Below are positions 34,038 to 46,700 of a DNA stretch of 64,000 nt, in pieces. Every line of letters begins with the position of its first letter. Positions within the stretch are counted from its first letter, which is position 1. The notes under the pieces were generated by a model. The model was given only the letters and a program-made list of their open reading frames with translations. It did not search any database and was not told the DNA's origin. A program made the translations under genes and the position numbers. This stretch comes from Adenophora triphylla var. japonica (Eukaryota; Streptophyta; Magnoliopsida; Asterales; Campanulaceae). The stretch spans positions 62,001 through 126,000 of the forward strand of contig JAFEMH010004906.1 of assembly GCA_022495995.1 (NCBI GenBank), read 5' to 3'.

Positions 34038-36590
34038 TGTGAGGACCCCGACCCGGAACCTACACGTGTCCCGAGTTGGAGCGTCCTCAAACTAACCCAA
34101 ATATCACTAAACTTTTAAAATCTTAATTAAACTTCCAACTAAAAACATCATTAACATGTTCATTTCAAAATAACTCCACTCCTCTCCACTTGGAAGGAGG
34201 AGTTGACCAACTTTGAAACATTCACCTGTTTAGTTACAAAAGATATTGGTTTTAACGTAGAAAAATAAAGTTTATAATTACAAACTCCCAAAAGGAATTA
34301 TAACAAAATATTTTCTACGCCAACCTAACATACCCCGACAATACCCAAAAGCTCACTTCCAAACTCCTTTCCGTCCTTACTTGGCCGGTCCTCCCTGTCT
34401 CGGGATCTAAAAACATTAAAGGGAGAGGGGTGAGAATAAATCTCGGCAAGCTATTATGAATGCAAAGAATATGCCAAATAAATGCAACATATAACAAGTC
34501 GCACATAACACCTTGGAAAAGCTATAAACACATTCCATTACCTTGGTTTACCTTTTCCCGTCTGAACAGTAGTCGTACAACATTGGGTATAATCATACTC
34601 CAATCTTACATGAATGCTTAAGCAATACTCACGTCTTATAAGACCCGTTTTCGGGGAACCAAATAAGACAGAGCAACTCTGTAAGGCTTTTGGCTCAATA
34701 CGTATGCTATACCCCATCCCGTGGCCAGGGAGGGGACGGCCACAGATATAACATAATCCGATCACATTAGGTCACACTTCCATAATTGATCGTATTATGT
34801 TATACCCCAAATGTCAGCTGACTCACACATTATCAAGCACATAATAGATACTTGAATAAATCCACAAAGGGAATAAACAACATAGCAACATGGTAAAATA
34901 TACTCATGCTCAACCAACATCATAGTGCAACATTTCTTTAACACACTATGCATAAATAAGCAATATAGTCACATGGTAAAATATACTCATGTTCAACCAA
35001 CATCATAGTGCAACATTTAATTAATACACTATGCATATAACTATCAATGAATATGGAATCAAGTAATGTAATAAGGTATCATTAACCAACCCTACAAAAT
35101 CAATATACAACAATACATGGCCTCTATGAAGGTCCACGCTCAATTTACCAAGTGGAAGTCACATTTGATAAGTGGTCAAACAAGATTGCCAAACGATTCC
35201 TGAGTCGGATTTAAACTGCTTCCGTAGTTCCATTTAAACCCATTTAAGGTGTCATTAAGTGGCCCAAATATTTTACTTTAACCTCGGTTAAAAGGATTAA
35301 TTTGTATCCCGGGGAGGTTAGATTCTACTACCTTATCATGGTTAGGGATCAAGCTAAGAAGTCGTTGGGAGAAATCAGCGAGAAAGGAAAGTGGAGAAAA
35401 ATTTCTGCTGGGGGGAGCACCAGCTCCCAAAAAGAGGGAGCACCTGCTCCCAAGACACCAAATTCTGTATTCGCGCCATGGGGAGCGCCCGCTCCCAATA
35501 AAAGGGAGCACCTGCTCCCAAAGTAGCCAAGTTTGACACAAGTTTCTGGAAGGAGGGAGCGCCCGCTCCCAAAAGGGGGGAGCCCCTGCTCCCAATACAC
35601 AGCAGCAACTCTAATTCCCTATTTCAAGAAAATCCAAAAATCCACCCCAAGCTTTCTCTAAATTGTGAACATAAAGAGGTTGCCTAACATCACCAATATC
35701 ATACTTAAGCATTCCTAATCACATAAGATAGCTTTAATCTTTTTAATTCTTGGTTGTTTTACTCATTAAACTACCCATTTCATCTTTAACCTTTCTATTC
35801 CCATTTAAACCATTCTCTTGCTTCTTTGTCAACTTCCATATACCTAAACCTTACATCTAGGTCATTAAACATTTCTCTACACCAAGAAAGGTTCCCAACA
35901 CTCAACCAACAATATAATAACAATAACAACATCCAATAGTTCATGAACATTTAATGAAGGGAAAGTCATAATAACTCACCTTTGCCAATGCAAGAGAAAA
36001 TGATGATTTCCTAGGCTTGATCAATTCCTTGAGATGAACTACTCACCAAAGGACACTTAGATTTGAATTTGGTTGAGAATTGAATCTTGGTAGGAGCCCT
36101 TGAATTGGAAGGCTTTCACAATGCTTCCATGGAGAAAGTGTAAGAGGAAGAATGAAGAAAGATGAGGAGGAAAAAGAGTGTGGGAGGAGATAAGAGGGAG
36201 TAGGGGAAAAAGTGAAGGGAAGTATGGGGAGGTTATGGGGGTGTTGACTATTGAGCCAAGAAGGAGGGAATTAGGAGAAAAGAAAATGGCCCCCCCTTTC
36301 TCCCTACTCAAAACTAAGGCTTTCACCTTAATAATTAAATCCATCCCAAAAATCATTTATCTACCCATTTTAACCTCCCTCTACTATTTATTCATTTCCT
36401 ATCATTATATTTTCCCAATGCTTTATTTATTTCTATTTTTATATCTTTCCTAGAACATTAATTTATTACCCTATCATTTATCCTAACATATGAAATCAAG
36501 TATATAAAAAATGGACATATAATAATAACAATAATATTAAAGGCACACAATATGATATTAAAATTAGTGCCTAGGGTTAGGGTCGTTACA
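34038..36590 (-). repeat. 3' LTR of Tekay
   Basis: TGTGAGGACC...GGTCGTTACA. It matches 41153-43706 over its whole length with scattered small differences, most of them in the first 750 bp. Short stretches of the LTR are open in some frames, but no protein is recognisable. Confidence 0.95.
35413..35593. repeat. Six GGGAGC-NNNN-GCTCCC palindromes in the Tekay LTR
   Basis: Copies at 35413-35428, 35436-35451, 35481-35496, 35504-35519, 35555-35570 and 35578-35593. The arms GGGAGC/GCTCCC are constant, while the central four bases are ACCA, ACCT, GCCC or CCCT. The 5' LTR has the same cluster at about 42528-42710. Conserved arms with a variable centre suggest a binding site or a paired structure. 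Confidence 0.85.
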
Positions 36591-36624
36591 CTCACTCCCC
36601 CTTAAAGAAAATTCGTCCCGAATT

Positions 36625-37752
36625 TTAAAAAGAAAACTTACTTGGATTTTCAAACAACCACGGGTATTTCGCTCTCATCTCCGACTCTAGCTCCCACGTC
36701 GCTTCCTCAACGGTGTGGTTCTTCCAAAGGACTTTCACTATAGGAATACTCTTAGACCTCAACTCCTTAACTTGGAACTCTAGGACTTTCAAGGGTTCCT
36801 CAACATACGACATGTCCGCTTGGACATCATCGGGGGGAGAACTCAAGATGTGGGAAGGATCATGACAATACTTCCTCAACATCGAAACATGGAAGACATC
36901 ATGGAGTAAAGAAAGAGACGGAGGCAATGCCAACCGATAAGCCAAATCCCCAATCTTCTCTAAGATCTCAAACGGACCAACGAACCTCGGAGCCAATTTA
37001 CTCTTGTTACCAAACCTCTTGATTCCCGTCCTCGGAGAGACCTTCAAGAACACAAAGTCACCCACCTGAAAAGATAAATCCCGTCTTCTATTGTCGGCGT
37101 AGCTTTTCTGTCTACTCTGAGCCATCTTCAATCTATCCTGAATCACCTTGATCTTCTCCGTAGAATCTCGAACCAAATCCGGGCCCCAAAGTCTCGCTTC
37201 ACCAACCTCGTCCCAACACATCGGAGATCGACACTTTCTACCATACAACGCTTCATACGGGGCCATCTCAATACTAGACTGATAACTGTTGTTGTAGGCA
37301 AACTCCACTAAAGGTAGATGATCCTCCCATGACAATTGGAAATCCATCACACAAGCCCGTAACATATCCTCAAGTATCTGAATAGTTCTCTCGGACTGAC
37401 CGTCGGTTTGAGGATGAAACGCCGTACTGAAACACAATTTAGAACCCAAGGCTTCATGCAATGCTCTCCAAAATCTAGATGTAAACCTCGGATCCCTGTC
37501 AGACACAATACTAACCGGAACCCCGTGAAGTCTTACAATCTCCTTCATGTACAACTGAGCTAACTTTTCTAACGAAAACTTGGTTGATACCGGAAGAAAA
37601 TGAGCCGACTTTGTCAACTGATCCACAATAACCCAAATAGCATCCATCTTCTTCACGGTGAGAGGCAAACCCGAAACAAAATCCATCGAAATTCCTTCCC
37701 ATTTCCATTCCGGGATATCTAATGGTTGAAGTAGTCCCGCCGGTCTTTGATG
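36625..37752 (-). pseudogene. Tekay integrase core and chromodomain-like C-terminus
   Basis: From 37686 down: MDFVSGLPLTVKKMDAIWVI (first catalytic Asp), GVPVSIVSDRDPRFTSRFW (second Asp), FHPQTDGQSERTIQILEDML (Glu), then VGDFVFLKVSPRTGIKRFG and PRFVGPFEILEKIG. The tail EEPLKVLEFQVKELRSKSIP, VLWKNHTVEEATWELE, MRAKYPWLF is the chromodomain-like module of Tekay elements, thought to guide integration to heterochromatin. A stop codon just upstream (about 37754) separates it from the zinc-finger part. Otherwise the 353-residue frame is intact. Confidence 0.9.
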
Positions 37753-38808
37753 TTACGCCTTAATACGTTGACAAGTCAAACACTTAGATACATAATCCGC
37801 TATTTCCCTCTTCATACCATTCCACCAATACCCACGCTTCAAGTCTTGATACATTTTGGTACTACCCGGATGAATCGCAAACTTGGACTTATGGCCATCC
37901 TCTAAAACACGCTTCTTGATTTCCGGCGATGAAGGAACGCAAATTCTCCCTTGGAAAGTTAAAATACCATCTCTATTCAACGCAAAATCCCCAACTTTCC
38001 CCTCATGCACTTGATCTAATATTTTCTTCAATTCCGGATCACCTTGTTGAGCTTCTTTCAAATCTCCATACAATGTCGGAACGGCTCTAACATTCGCAAC
38101 AATTACCTCACTCTTCAATTCTCGGGAACTCAAAGTCATCACATACGCCTTTCGGCTAATCGCATCCGCCACTACATTGGCCTTCCCCGGGTGATAGGAA
38201 ATGACACAATCAAAATCCTTCAAGAACTCAAGCCATCTCCTTTGTCGGTTGTTCAACTCCTTTTGGGTAAATAGATACTTCAAACTCTTATGATCGGTGA
38301 AAATCTCAAACTTCGCCCCATAAAGGTAGTGCTTCCACTTATGCAACGCAAAAACAATCGCCGCCAATTCCATATCATGAGTAGGATAATTCTGTTCCGC
38401 CGGTGATAACTTCCTAGAGGCATACGCGATAACCTTCCCATTCTGCATGAGGACACAACCCAAACCCGCCTTCGAGGCATCACTATAGATCACAAAATTC
38501 TCACAACCATCCGGAAGGGTAAGAACAGGAGCCGTCGTCAACCTCTTCTTCAATTCATTGAAACTTTCCTCACACTTGGAATCCCATACAAACGAAACAT
38601 CTTTTCGAGTCAACCTCGTCAACGGAGTAGCAATCCGAGAAAACCCCTCAATGAACCTCCGATAATAACCCGCCAAACCAAGGAAACTACGAACCTCGAT
38701 TCTGATCGAAGGTTGCTTCCAATTAACCACGGCTTCAATCTTTGAAGGATCCACGGAAATCCCGAACTCGACACAACATGCCCCAAGAAAGAAACCCTGC
38801 CAAGCCAA
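37753..38808 (-). pseudogene. Tekay RNase H and integrase zinc finger
   Basis: The frame covers the end of RT ([19 protein letters not shown]), then RNase [58 protein letters not shown] and [12 protein letters not shown]. The integrase HHCC finger follows ([32 protein letters not shown]). It overlaps the RT frame at 38619-38808, which shows a frameshift there. Confidence 0.88.
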
Positions 38809-39524
38809 AACTCACACTTGCTGAACTTGGCGTACAACTGCTTCTCACGAAGAACTGACAAAACAATCCTCAAATGATTTTCGTGCTCTTCCCGGGACTT
38901 AGAATACACAAGGATATCATCAATGAATACCACCACGAAACTATCAAGATAAGGCTTGAAAACACGGTTCATCATATCCATAAACACGGCTGGAGCATTA
39001 GTCAACCCAAAAGGCATCACAACAAACTCATAGTGACCATATCTAGTTCGGAAAGCTGTCTTAGCAATATCATCCGGCCTAATCTTCAACTGATGGTATC
39101 CGCTTCTCAAATCAAGCTTTGAGTAGATAACGGAACCTTGGAGTTGGTCGAACAAATCATCTATATGCGGAAGAGGATATTTATTCTTAATGGTGGCTTG
39201 GTTCAACAAACGATAGTCAATACACAATCGTAAGGTACCATCCTTCTTCCTAACAAACAAGACCGGTGCTCCCCACGGAGACACACTAGGACGAATAAAA
39301 CCTCGGTCTAACAATTCTTGCAATTGGACCTTCAACTCTTTTAACTCGGCCGGAGCCATTCTATAGGGTGCTTTAGAGATAGGGGTGGTACCGGGCACTA
39401 AGTCAATACAAAACTCTACCTCACGATCCGGAGGCATAGAGTACTCACTAGAAAACACATCACTAAACTCATTCACAACCGGAACATGAGCTAACTCGGG
39501 AGACTTCTTATTGGAATCTACCAC
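38619..39524 (-). pseudogene. Tekay reverse transcriptase
   Basis: Blocks: [99 protein letters not shown] and [20 protein letters not shown], then the catalytic [15 protein letters not shown] (FIDD). After [13 protein letters not shown] the frame shifts near 38760. The rest of the thumb continues in the frame of the next feature. Confidence 0.92.
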
Positions 39525-39563
39525 ATAAGCTAAGTAACCCGCACACCCTTAGATAGCATCTTT

Positions 39564-41055
39564 CTAGCTTTTAAGGCGAGAAATAACATGTAAACCGAAC
39601 ATAGATTTATCGGCATCAAATATAAAAGTAGGCACATCAGGCATAGCAAATGAGACTCGCTTCCTATGACAGTCTACCAAAGCATGGCACTGACTCAACC
39701 AATCCATCCCAAGGATCACATCAAAATCACGGATTGGTAACTCGACCAAATCCACCGGCAATACATGCCCACATATAGTCACATCACAACCACGATATAT
39801 TAAAGAAGATGCAAGGCACTCTCCCATAGGAGTAGAGACCTCCAACACATAAGGCATAGATTTAGGCAAAATGTGCAATGAAAATGCAAAATGAGATGCC
39901 ACAAATGAATGGGAAGACCCGGGATCTATAAGAATGCGGGCCTTAACTCCTGAGACAGGAACTATACCTCTAATGACGGCATTAGGATCGACCTCTCCTC
40001 GACCCAAAGCAAACACTCGACCTTGGACTCTATCCTTGGGTTTCCCGTCGACATCCCTTTTCACACCACTACCTTGTCCCCCTTGACCACTACCCGAAGC
40101 TTGCTTACTCTGCCACTTAGGACAATTCCTTCGAAAATGACCGATCGACCCACATTCCAAACACTTGCCTTGCTTGCTCCAACACTTGTCCTCCGAATGC
40201 CCTTGCCTCTTGCAATAACCACACGTTGCTCCAAACTGACCGGAAGTCGAACGATTTGCCGGAGCCGCTACGTTTCCTCCTCTATTCGCTCCCGGAGTGA
40301 ATGTCCTTGGTTGCCCTCTGTTCTGTCCCGAACCTTGACCTTGGAATCTGTTTACATTCCCACCTTCATTTTTACCACGATGCTCCTCTATGTCATTCTC
40401 AATCCGGTACGCCATGTTCACGGCCCGCTTGAAAGTTGGCGAAGTCATGAGTCAAAAGCCGCTTCCGAACTCCACCCTTAAACCTTTCACAAACCGGTAG
40501 ATACGCCTCTCTTCATCCGGTACCAAGTGAGGACAATATCTGGCTAACTCCGTAAACTTTGCTTGAATCGTGCTATCGACATGGTCCCTTGCTCCAATTT
40601 CATAAATTCAACCTCCTTCTTGTCTCTAGTAACCATTGGCACGAAATGATCCCGGAACTTACGTGTGAAATTCTCCCAAGTCTGCGGGGTCAAATCCCGG
40701 TCCCATCCATCCTTTACTACCTGCCACCGGTGCTCAGCGGGTCCCTCTAACTTGAATACGGCACATCTCACCTTTTCCGCATCCGAACTCTCCATAGCCA
40801 AGAAAATCTTGTTCATCGCCTCAAGCCATCTCTCCGCCTTCACCGGATCCGGATCTCCGTTGAAGCTAGGAGGAGACATCTTCACAAACTTCTCTAAACC
40901 ATGGTGCCCTTGTCTACCTTCTGGTTGTTCCGTCCCTGCCATTAGTCTGAGCCGCCATATTCTGAAGAAACACCCGGAACATATCCATCATCTCGGCATT
41001 CGGATTACCAACATTACCCAAAGCCCGATCCTGATCTCCATCATTACCCGCCATT
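39564..41055 (-). pseudogene. gag: Tekay gag and protease
   Basis: From about 41055: MAGNDGDQD, then a capsid region FVKMSPPSFNGDPDPVKAER, FAMES-type KIFLAMESSDAEKV and HRWQVVKDGWDRDLTPQTWE to 40544. After a frameshift near 40548 and a stop near 40450, the nucleocapsid has two knuckles: CGYCKRQGHSEDKC and CLECGSIGHFRRNC. The protease follows with ARILIDPGSSHSFVASHF (DPGS in place of DSGS) and VILGMDWLSQCHALVDC. A stop near 39550 separates it from RT. Confidence 0.87.
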
Positions 41056-41138
41056 AGTACAAACTCCTGCATTAAACACTCGACGTCAGTTATCACACAC
41101 TCTCACTCAGCTAGACTCTACCCGAGAACTCTAACCGA

Positions 41139-41150
41139 GCTCTGATACCA
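41139..41150 (-). other. Tekay primer-binding site, tRNA-iMet
   Basis: Minus strand TGGTATCAGAGC, two bases inside the 5' LTR boundary. It is complementary to the 3' end of initiator tRNA-Met, the common primer of Tekay and many copia elements. Confidence 0.93.
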
Positions 41151-41152
41151 AC

Positions 41153-43706
41153 TGTGAGGACCCCGACCCGGAACCTACACGTGTCCCGAGTTGGAGCATC
41201 CTCAAACTAACCCAAATATCACTAAACTTTTAAACTTTTAATTAAACTTCCAACTAAAAACATCATTAACATGTTCATTTCAAAATAACTCCACTCCTCT
41301 CCACTTGGAAGGAGGAGTTGACCAACTTTGAAACATTCACCTGTTTAGTTACAAAAGATATTGGTTTTAACGTAGAAAAATAAAGTTTATAATTACAAAC
41401 TCCCAAAAGGAATTATAACAAAATATTTTCTACGCCAACCTAACATACCCCGACAATACCCAAAAGCTCACTTCCAAACTCCTTTCCGTCCTTACTTGGC
41501 CGGTCCTCCTGTCTCGGGATCTAAAAACATTAAAGGGAGAGGGGTGAGAATAAATCTCAGCAAGCTATTATGAATGCAACAATATGCCAAATAAATGCAA
41601 CATATAACAAGTCGCACATAACACCTTGGGAAAGCTATAAACACATTCCATTACCTTGGTTTACCTTTTCCCGTACGAACAGTAGTCGTACAACATTGGG
41701 TATAATCATACTCCAATCTTACGGTGGTTGCTTAAGCAATACTCACGTCTTATAAGACCCGTTTTTCGGGAACCAAATAAGACGGTAGCAACTGCGTAAG
41801 GCTTTTGGCTCAATACAGTATGCTATACCCCATCCGTGGCCACGGGAGGGGACGGCCACGAATATAACATAATCCGATCACATTAGGTCACACTTCCATA
41901 ATTGATCGTATTATGTTATACCCCAATGTCACCGACTCACACATTATCAAGCACATAATAGATACTTGAATAAATCCACAAAGGGAATAAACAACATAGC
42001 AACATGGTAAAATATACTCATGCTCAACCAACATCATAGTGCAACATTTCTTTAACACACTATGCATAAATAAGCAATATAGTCACATGGTAAAATATAC
42101 TCATGTTCAACCAACATCATAGTGCAACATTTAATTAATACACTATGCATATAACTATCAATGAATATGGAATCAAGTAATGTAATAAGGTATCATTAAC
42201 CAACCCTACAAAATCAATATACAACAATACATGGCCTCTATGAAGGTCCACGCTCAATTTACCAAGTGGAAGTCACATTTGATAAGTGGTCAAACAAGAT
42301 TGCCAAACGATTCTGAGTCGGATTTAAACCGCTTCCGTAGTTCCATTTAAACCCATTTAAGGTGTCATTAAGTGGCCCAAATATTTTACTTTAACCTCGG
42401 TTAAAAGGATTAATTTGTATCCCGGGAGGTTAGATTCTACTACCTTATCATGGTTAGGGATCAAGCTAAGAAGTCGTTGGGAGAAATCAGCGAGAAAGGA
42501 AAGTGGAGAAAAATTTATGCTGGGGGGAGCACCAGCTCCCAAAAAGAGGGAGCACCTGCTCCCAAGACACCAAATTACGTATTCGGTTTACGCCATGGGG
42601 AGCGCCCGCTCCCAATAAAAGGGAGCACCTGCTCCCAAAGTAGCCAAGTTTGACACAAGTTTCGGGAAGGAGGGAGCGCCCGCTCCCAAAAGGGGGAGCC
42701 CCCGCTCCCAATACACAAGAAGAACTCTAATTCCCTATTTCAAGAAAATCCAAAAATCCACCCCAAGCTTTCTCTAAATTGTGAACATAAAGAGGTTGCC
42801 TAACATCACCAATATCATACTTAAGCATTCCTAATCACATAAGATAGCTTTAATCTTTTTAATTCTTGGTTGTTTTACTCATTAAACTACCCATTTCATC
42901 TTTAACCTTTCTATTCCCATTTAAACCATTCTCTTGCTTCTTTGTCAACTTCCATATACCTAAACCTTACATCTAGGTCATTAAACATTTCTCTACACCA
43001 AGAAAGGTTCCCAACACTCAACCAACAATATAATAACAATAACAACATCCAATAGTTCATGAACATTTAATGAAGGGAAAGTCATAATAACTCACCTTTG
43101 CCAATGCAAGAGAAAATGATGATTTCCTAGGCTTGATCAATTCCTTGAGATGAACTACTCACCAAAGGACACTTAGATTTGAATTTGGTTGAGAATTGAA
43201 TCTTGGTAGGAGCCCTTGAATTGGAAGGCTTTCACAATGCTTCCATGGAGAAAGTGTAAGAGGAAGAATGAAGAAAGATGAGGAGGAAAAAGAGTGTGGG
43301 AGGAGATAAGAGGGAGTAGGGGAAAAAGTGAAGGGAAGTATGGGGAGGTTATGGGGGTGTTGACTATTGAGCCAAGAAGGAGGGAATTAGGAGAAAAGAA
43401 AATGGCCCCCCCTTTCTCCCTACTCAAAACTAAGGCTTTCACCTTAATAATTAAATCCATCCCAAAAATCATTTATCTACCCATTTTAACCTCCCTCTAC
43501 TATTTATTCATTTCCTATCATTATATTTTCCCAATGCTTTATTTATTTCTATTTTTATATCTTTCCTAGAACATTAATTTATTACCCTATCATTTATCCT
43601 AACATATGAAATCAAGTATATAAAAAATGGACATATAATAATAACAATAATATTAAAGGCACACAATATGATATTAAAATTAGTGCCTAGGGGTAGGGTC
43701 GTTACA
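41153..43706 (-). repeat. 5' LTR of Tekay
   Basis: Same sequence as 34038-36590 with scattered substitutions and 1-3 base indels (for example CTTACGGTGGTTGC versus CTTACATGAATGC). It starts two bases beyond the PBS and ends GGTCGTTACA before the second GATTG. Confidence 0.95.
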
Positions 43707-46700
43707 GATTGTGTATGGAACGAAAGTGTTTATAATGGGGTGGACCCTCTCCCATAAGGTGGGAAAATGTATGAGTGATGGGTGATACGGTGCAGCTTAG
43801 GCAAGTCAGGGACACTCCCGGGGGTACTGGTTGCAGCAGGTCCAAAGTGTATCGCGCATCTGAGACAGCAAGCAGTAGAGAATGTGCTGAGAATGATCCC
43901 GGCTTGGCGAAGCCCCAGTTGACAGTGCAAAGCAAACCTGGGGGGAAATCTGGTAAGGAGAGCCTGAGGAATACCTTAACCAAAGCCCCAGCTTGAGGAA
44001 ATTCCATGCAGCTTTATCCAGATAGAGTCATCTTGTGGCCGAGGAGGCAACCTATCATTTCAGACATTAGTCAATTAGCCGCTGGATAAGACTCGAAAAT
44101 GTTTACGTGCAGGGACACATCTTTCGAAGGTGGGGATAGATCCCGAATTTGTGTATGACACTCTCGCTTTTGGGTTTAACTCTTTTGGGAGAGTATAAGC
44201 ATCACAAGGTGTGGAAAAGTGTATGGAAGCCCCTGCTGACCGAAAACAATATTTGGCTCTATCTTCCTATGATGTAGAAGGAGAAGACTTGTCGAGACAC
44301 TTGAAAACTTGTCTTATTCGTGATGATCACAAAGCTGCTTAAAACCCTTTATTGATGTTCGGGTTACTCAACCACCAAAGCTGATATGAACAAATATTTC
44401 AATTAATCATGAGGAGAAAGCCCACTGATATCGAGAATCAAACTCGGAAGGATGGAAAGTGTATGGGAATGGTCCTTGAGGAGACCAAATTTTCTGAGAT
44501 CTGTTTGTGATTTCGACCGGACCAGTTATGGTTGCCTACGTTCCCCTCCTTGGGAGGAGCTCAGGTCGTCGTAGTTCGGGCTTATCCCGAATGAAGAGAA
44601 TGAACGTTGGAATTCGAGGATCTGAGGACCTTTGAGGATTTTAAGAATTGAAAAAACATGTCCTCTTGGAGTGTCGATGGGAAACACGGATGTGAACCCC
44701 CAGTGGGACGTCCACGGCAAGTGTTTGCGGAGGAGAAATGAAATATGCTCACATGCAACGTCGAATGAACAGATGGAATTTGCACAATCTTCGCTTGATG
44801 GTCTGAAACTGCTATCCGGTAGGAACTGCGACTGGGTCTCGGGGTTTCGATCGGCCCTCGGGTGATTTAGGATATCATGACCTCTTAAAATGAGAGGTCG
44901 GCTAGGCCTTTTGCTGGCTGAACCTCTAAAGATGAGAGGTTGGCTTTTTAGGGATGTGTTTGGGATTTCTATGGCGAGGGAATCCATGATTGCATCTTCA
45001 ATGCCTCTAAGAATGAGAGGTCAATCTTGGCTTTGGACAAAGGCAAGGGTAACAGTAATGGGAATATCCTCTAAAATCGAGAGGGCTTGGAATTGGTCAA
45101 GGTAGTGGGAATATCCTCTAAGATTGAGAGGATGGCCGGAGTTGGTTGAGGTAGTGGTGAGGGACATCCGTGTTGTCTCTTTATTCACTCTGAGACTCCT
45201 CTTGAGTAACGACCAGATCCTTTGACTTTTGCTTTTGATAGGATCGCTAGGGACTATGCTCTCTTTCTTTTCTTTTTTTTATTCACTTTTTTTTTGTATT
45301 TTAGTCTCTCCCTCTCTTTTTTTTTTTTGAGAGGAGAATTTCAGCTAGTCCCCGGGATGAATCATTGCTTTCTGTCGTTCTTGAGTTTGGAGACGGTCGA
45401 TCTTTCTTTGAATCACGGGAGTCTCAAGGATAGTCCCTCTTCTTCTGGCGATGGCTAAATGGGTTTCAAAACATGCCGATCTTGAATCGAAGGGGTATTA
45501 TTTAGTGAGGGTGAGGTAATGGCTTTCCTATGGGTGAAAGGTTTCAACCGCAGTCCCTACCGGATGATCCGAACGAGATTGAGTCTTCCTTTGCTTGCTT
45601 AAGTTTACTCTGAGGAAGATCCATGCAAATTCATCGAGCAACGAGATGGTGAGGGCGAAGGAAGACATGTGAGCACAGGAGATGCGAGATGGGGAGTTGG
45701 TGAGCCCCAATTTGGGAAGGATATCAGTCGATTTTCTCACTCCGATCAATTTAAACATTAGTCATTTCAAAGCATTAGTCGGTGAGCAGCACAAGTAATC
45801 ATTTGGAATAAGACCATTTCAATTGAGTGTAACGTAGGTGTACTAGTGATGTCTCGAGTCTAGCAAGAAGAGAAACAAAGCTTTTATTACATCAAAGCAA
45901 AAATTGGTCCGAAGTGGACTTGAAAGACTCATGCCCAACAGCGGACATTCTAGATCCTACGAGGATTGATCAATTGCATGAACATCGGATGGGAGAAAGA
46001 GCATCATTGACAGCGATGGGACGAGGACCCTTCTCATTCTTTTTGTCATTCATAAGTCGTCCTCCTTAGCTTTAGTAATCTGAGCAAGCAACCGGGCCTC
46101 CCACTCGCGACAAAAAAATGGCTTCAAGGGTAGCTCGCAACTTTTTGATGGACACACCCTTTGCACTCTGCTGACCCGTGGGATATGAACTTCCAAACTG
46201 GTGGGCCATAATCTTCTCTGCACCGAGCATTTTGGATTCCGAATCAGATGGACAACCGCTCGGACACTTGAACTGCTTCCGCCTCGGGAATATGGACCAA
46301 TGAGCGCCGGGAACGAGAGCACACACCCAACTTGCCTTAGCCTTGCGGAGGTGAAGAGGTGAGGGCGAGTATAAGGCGGAGGATAGAGAACTTTGAGATG
46401 GTATGGGAGAGGAAGAAGTACGGAAGGAGATGGACTCATGCAACATCTTATTAGTGTTCAAGTAAAAATCGGTGGCTTTTAAGTCCTATGAACAGTTGGG
46501 AAAGGCTAACCCTTTATTCTCGCAGTCTAAAACCTCGGGGGAACCTATGGACACATCATCCAAAAATACACCAAAAGTATTGATTCAAAATTAATAATAG
46601 GCAATAGTACCTAAATAAAACCAAAGCATTTATGGGACGGACGAGCAGCCCCAATTTCTGGAGAAATTTGGGCAGCATAACGGGTATTCCTGAAGAATTT

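Larger units (their letters stand above)
34038..43706 (-). mobile_element. Tekay (Del) chromovirus LTR retrotransposon, nearly complete
   Basis: LTRs of 2553 bp (34038-36590) and 2554 bp (41153-43706) are nearly identical. The flanks are GATTG on both sides (34033-34037, 43707-43711), a perfect duplication. A tRNA-iMet PBS (41139-41150) and a polypurine tract next to the 3' LTR (minus strand AAGGGGGAGTGAG) mark the orientation. Gag with zinc knuckles, protease, RT, RNase H, integrase and a C-terminal chromodomain-like segment are present but interrupted by a few stops and frameshifts. It is the youngest-looking insertion in the stack. Confidence 0.94.

Noticed and set aside
44526..44987. 153-codon minus-strand open frame in the LARD interior
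   Set aside because: No domain recognised, overlapping alternative frames, and the conserved hairpin motif runs through its end; treated as noncoding.
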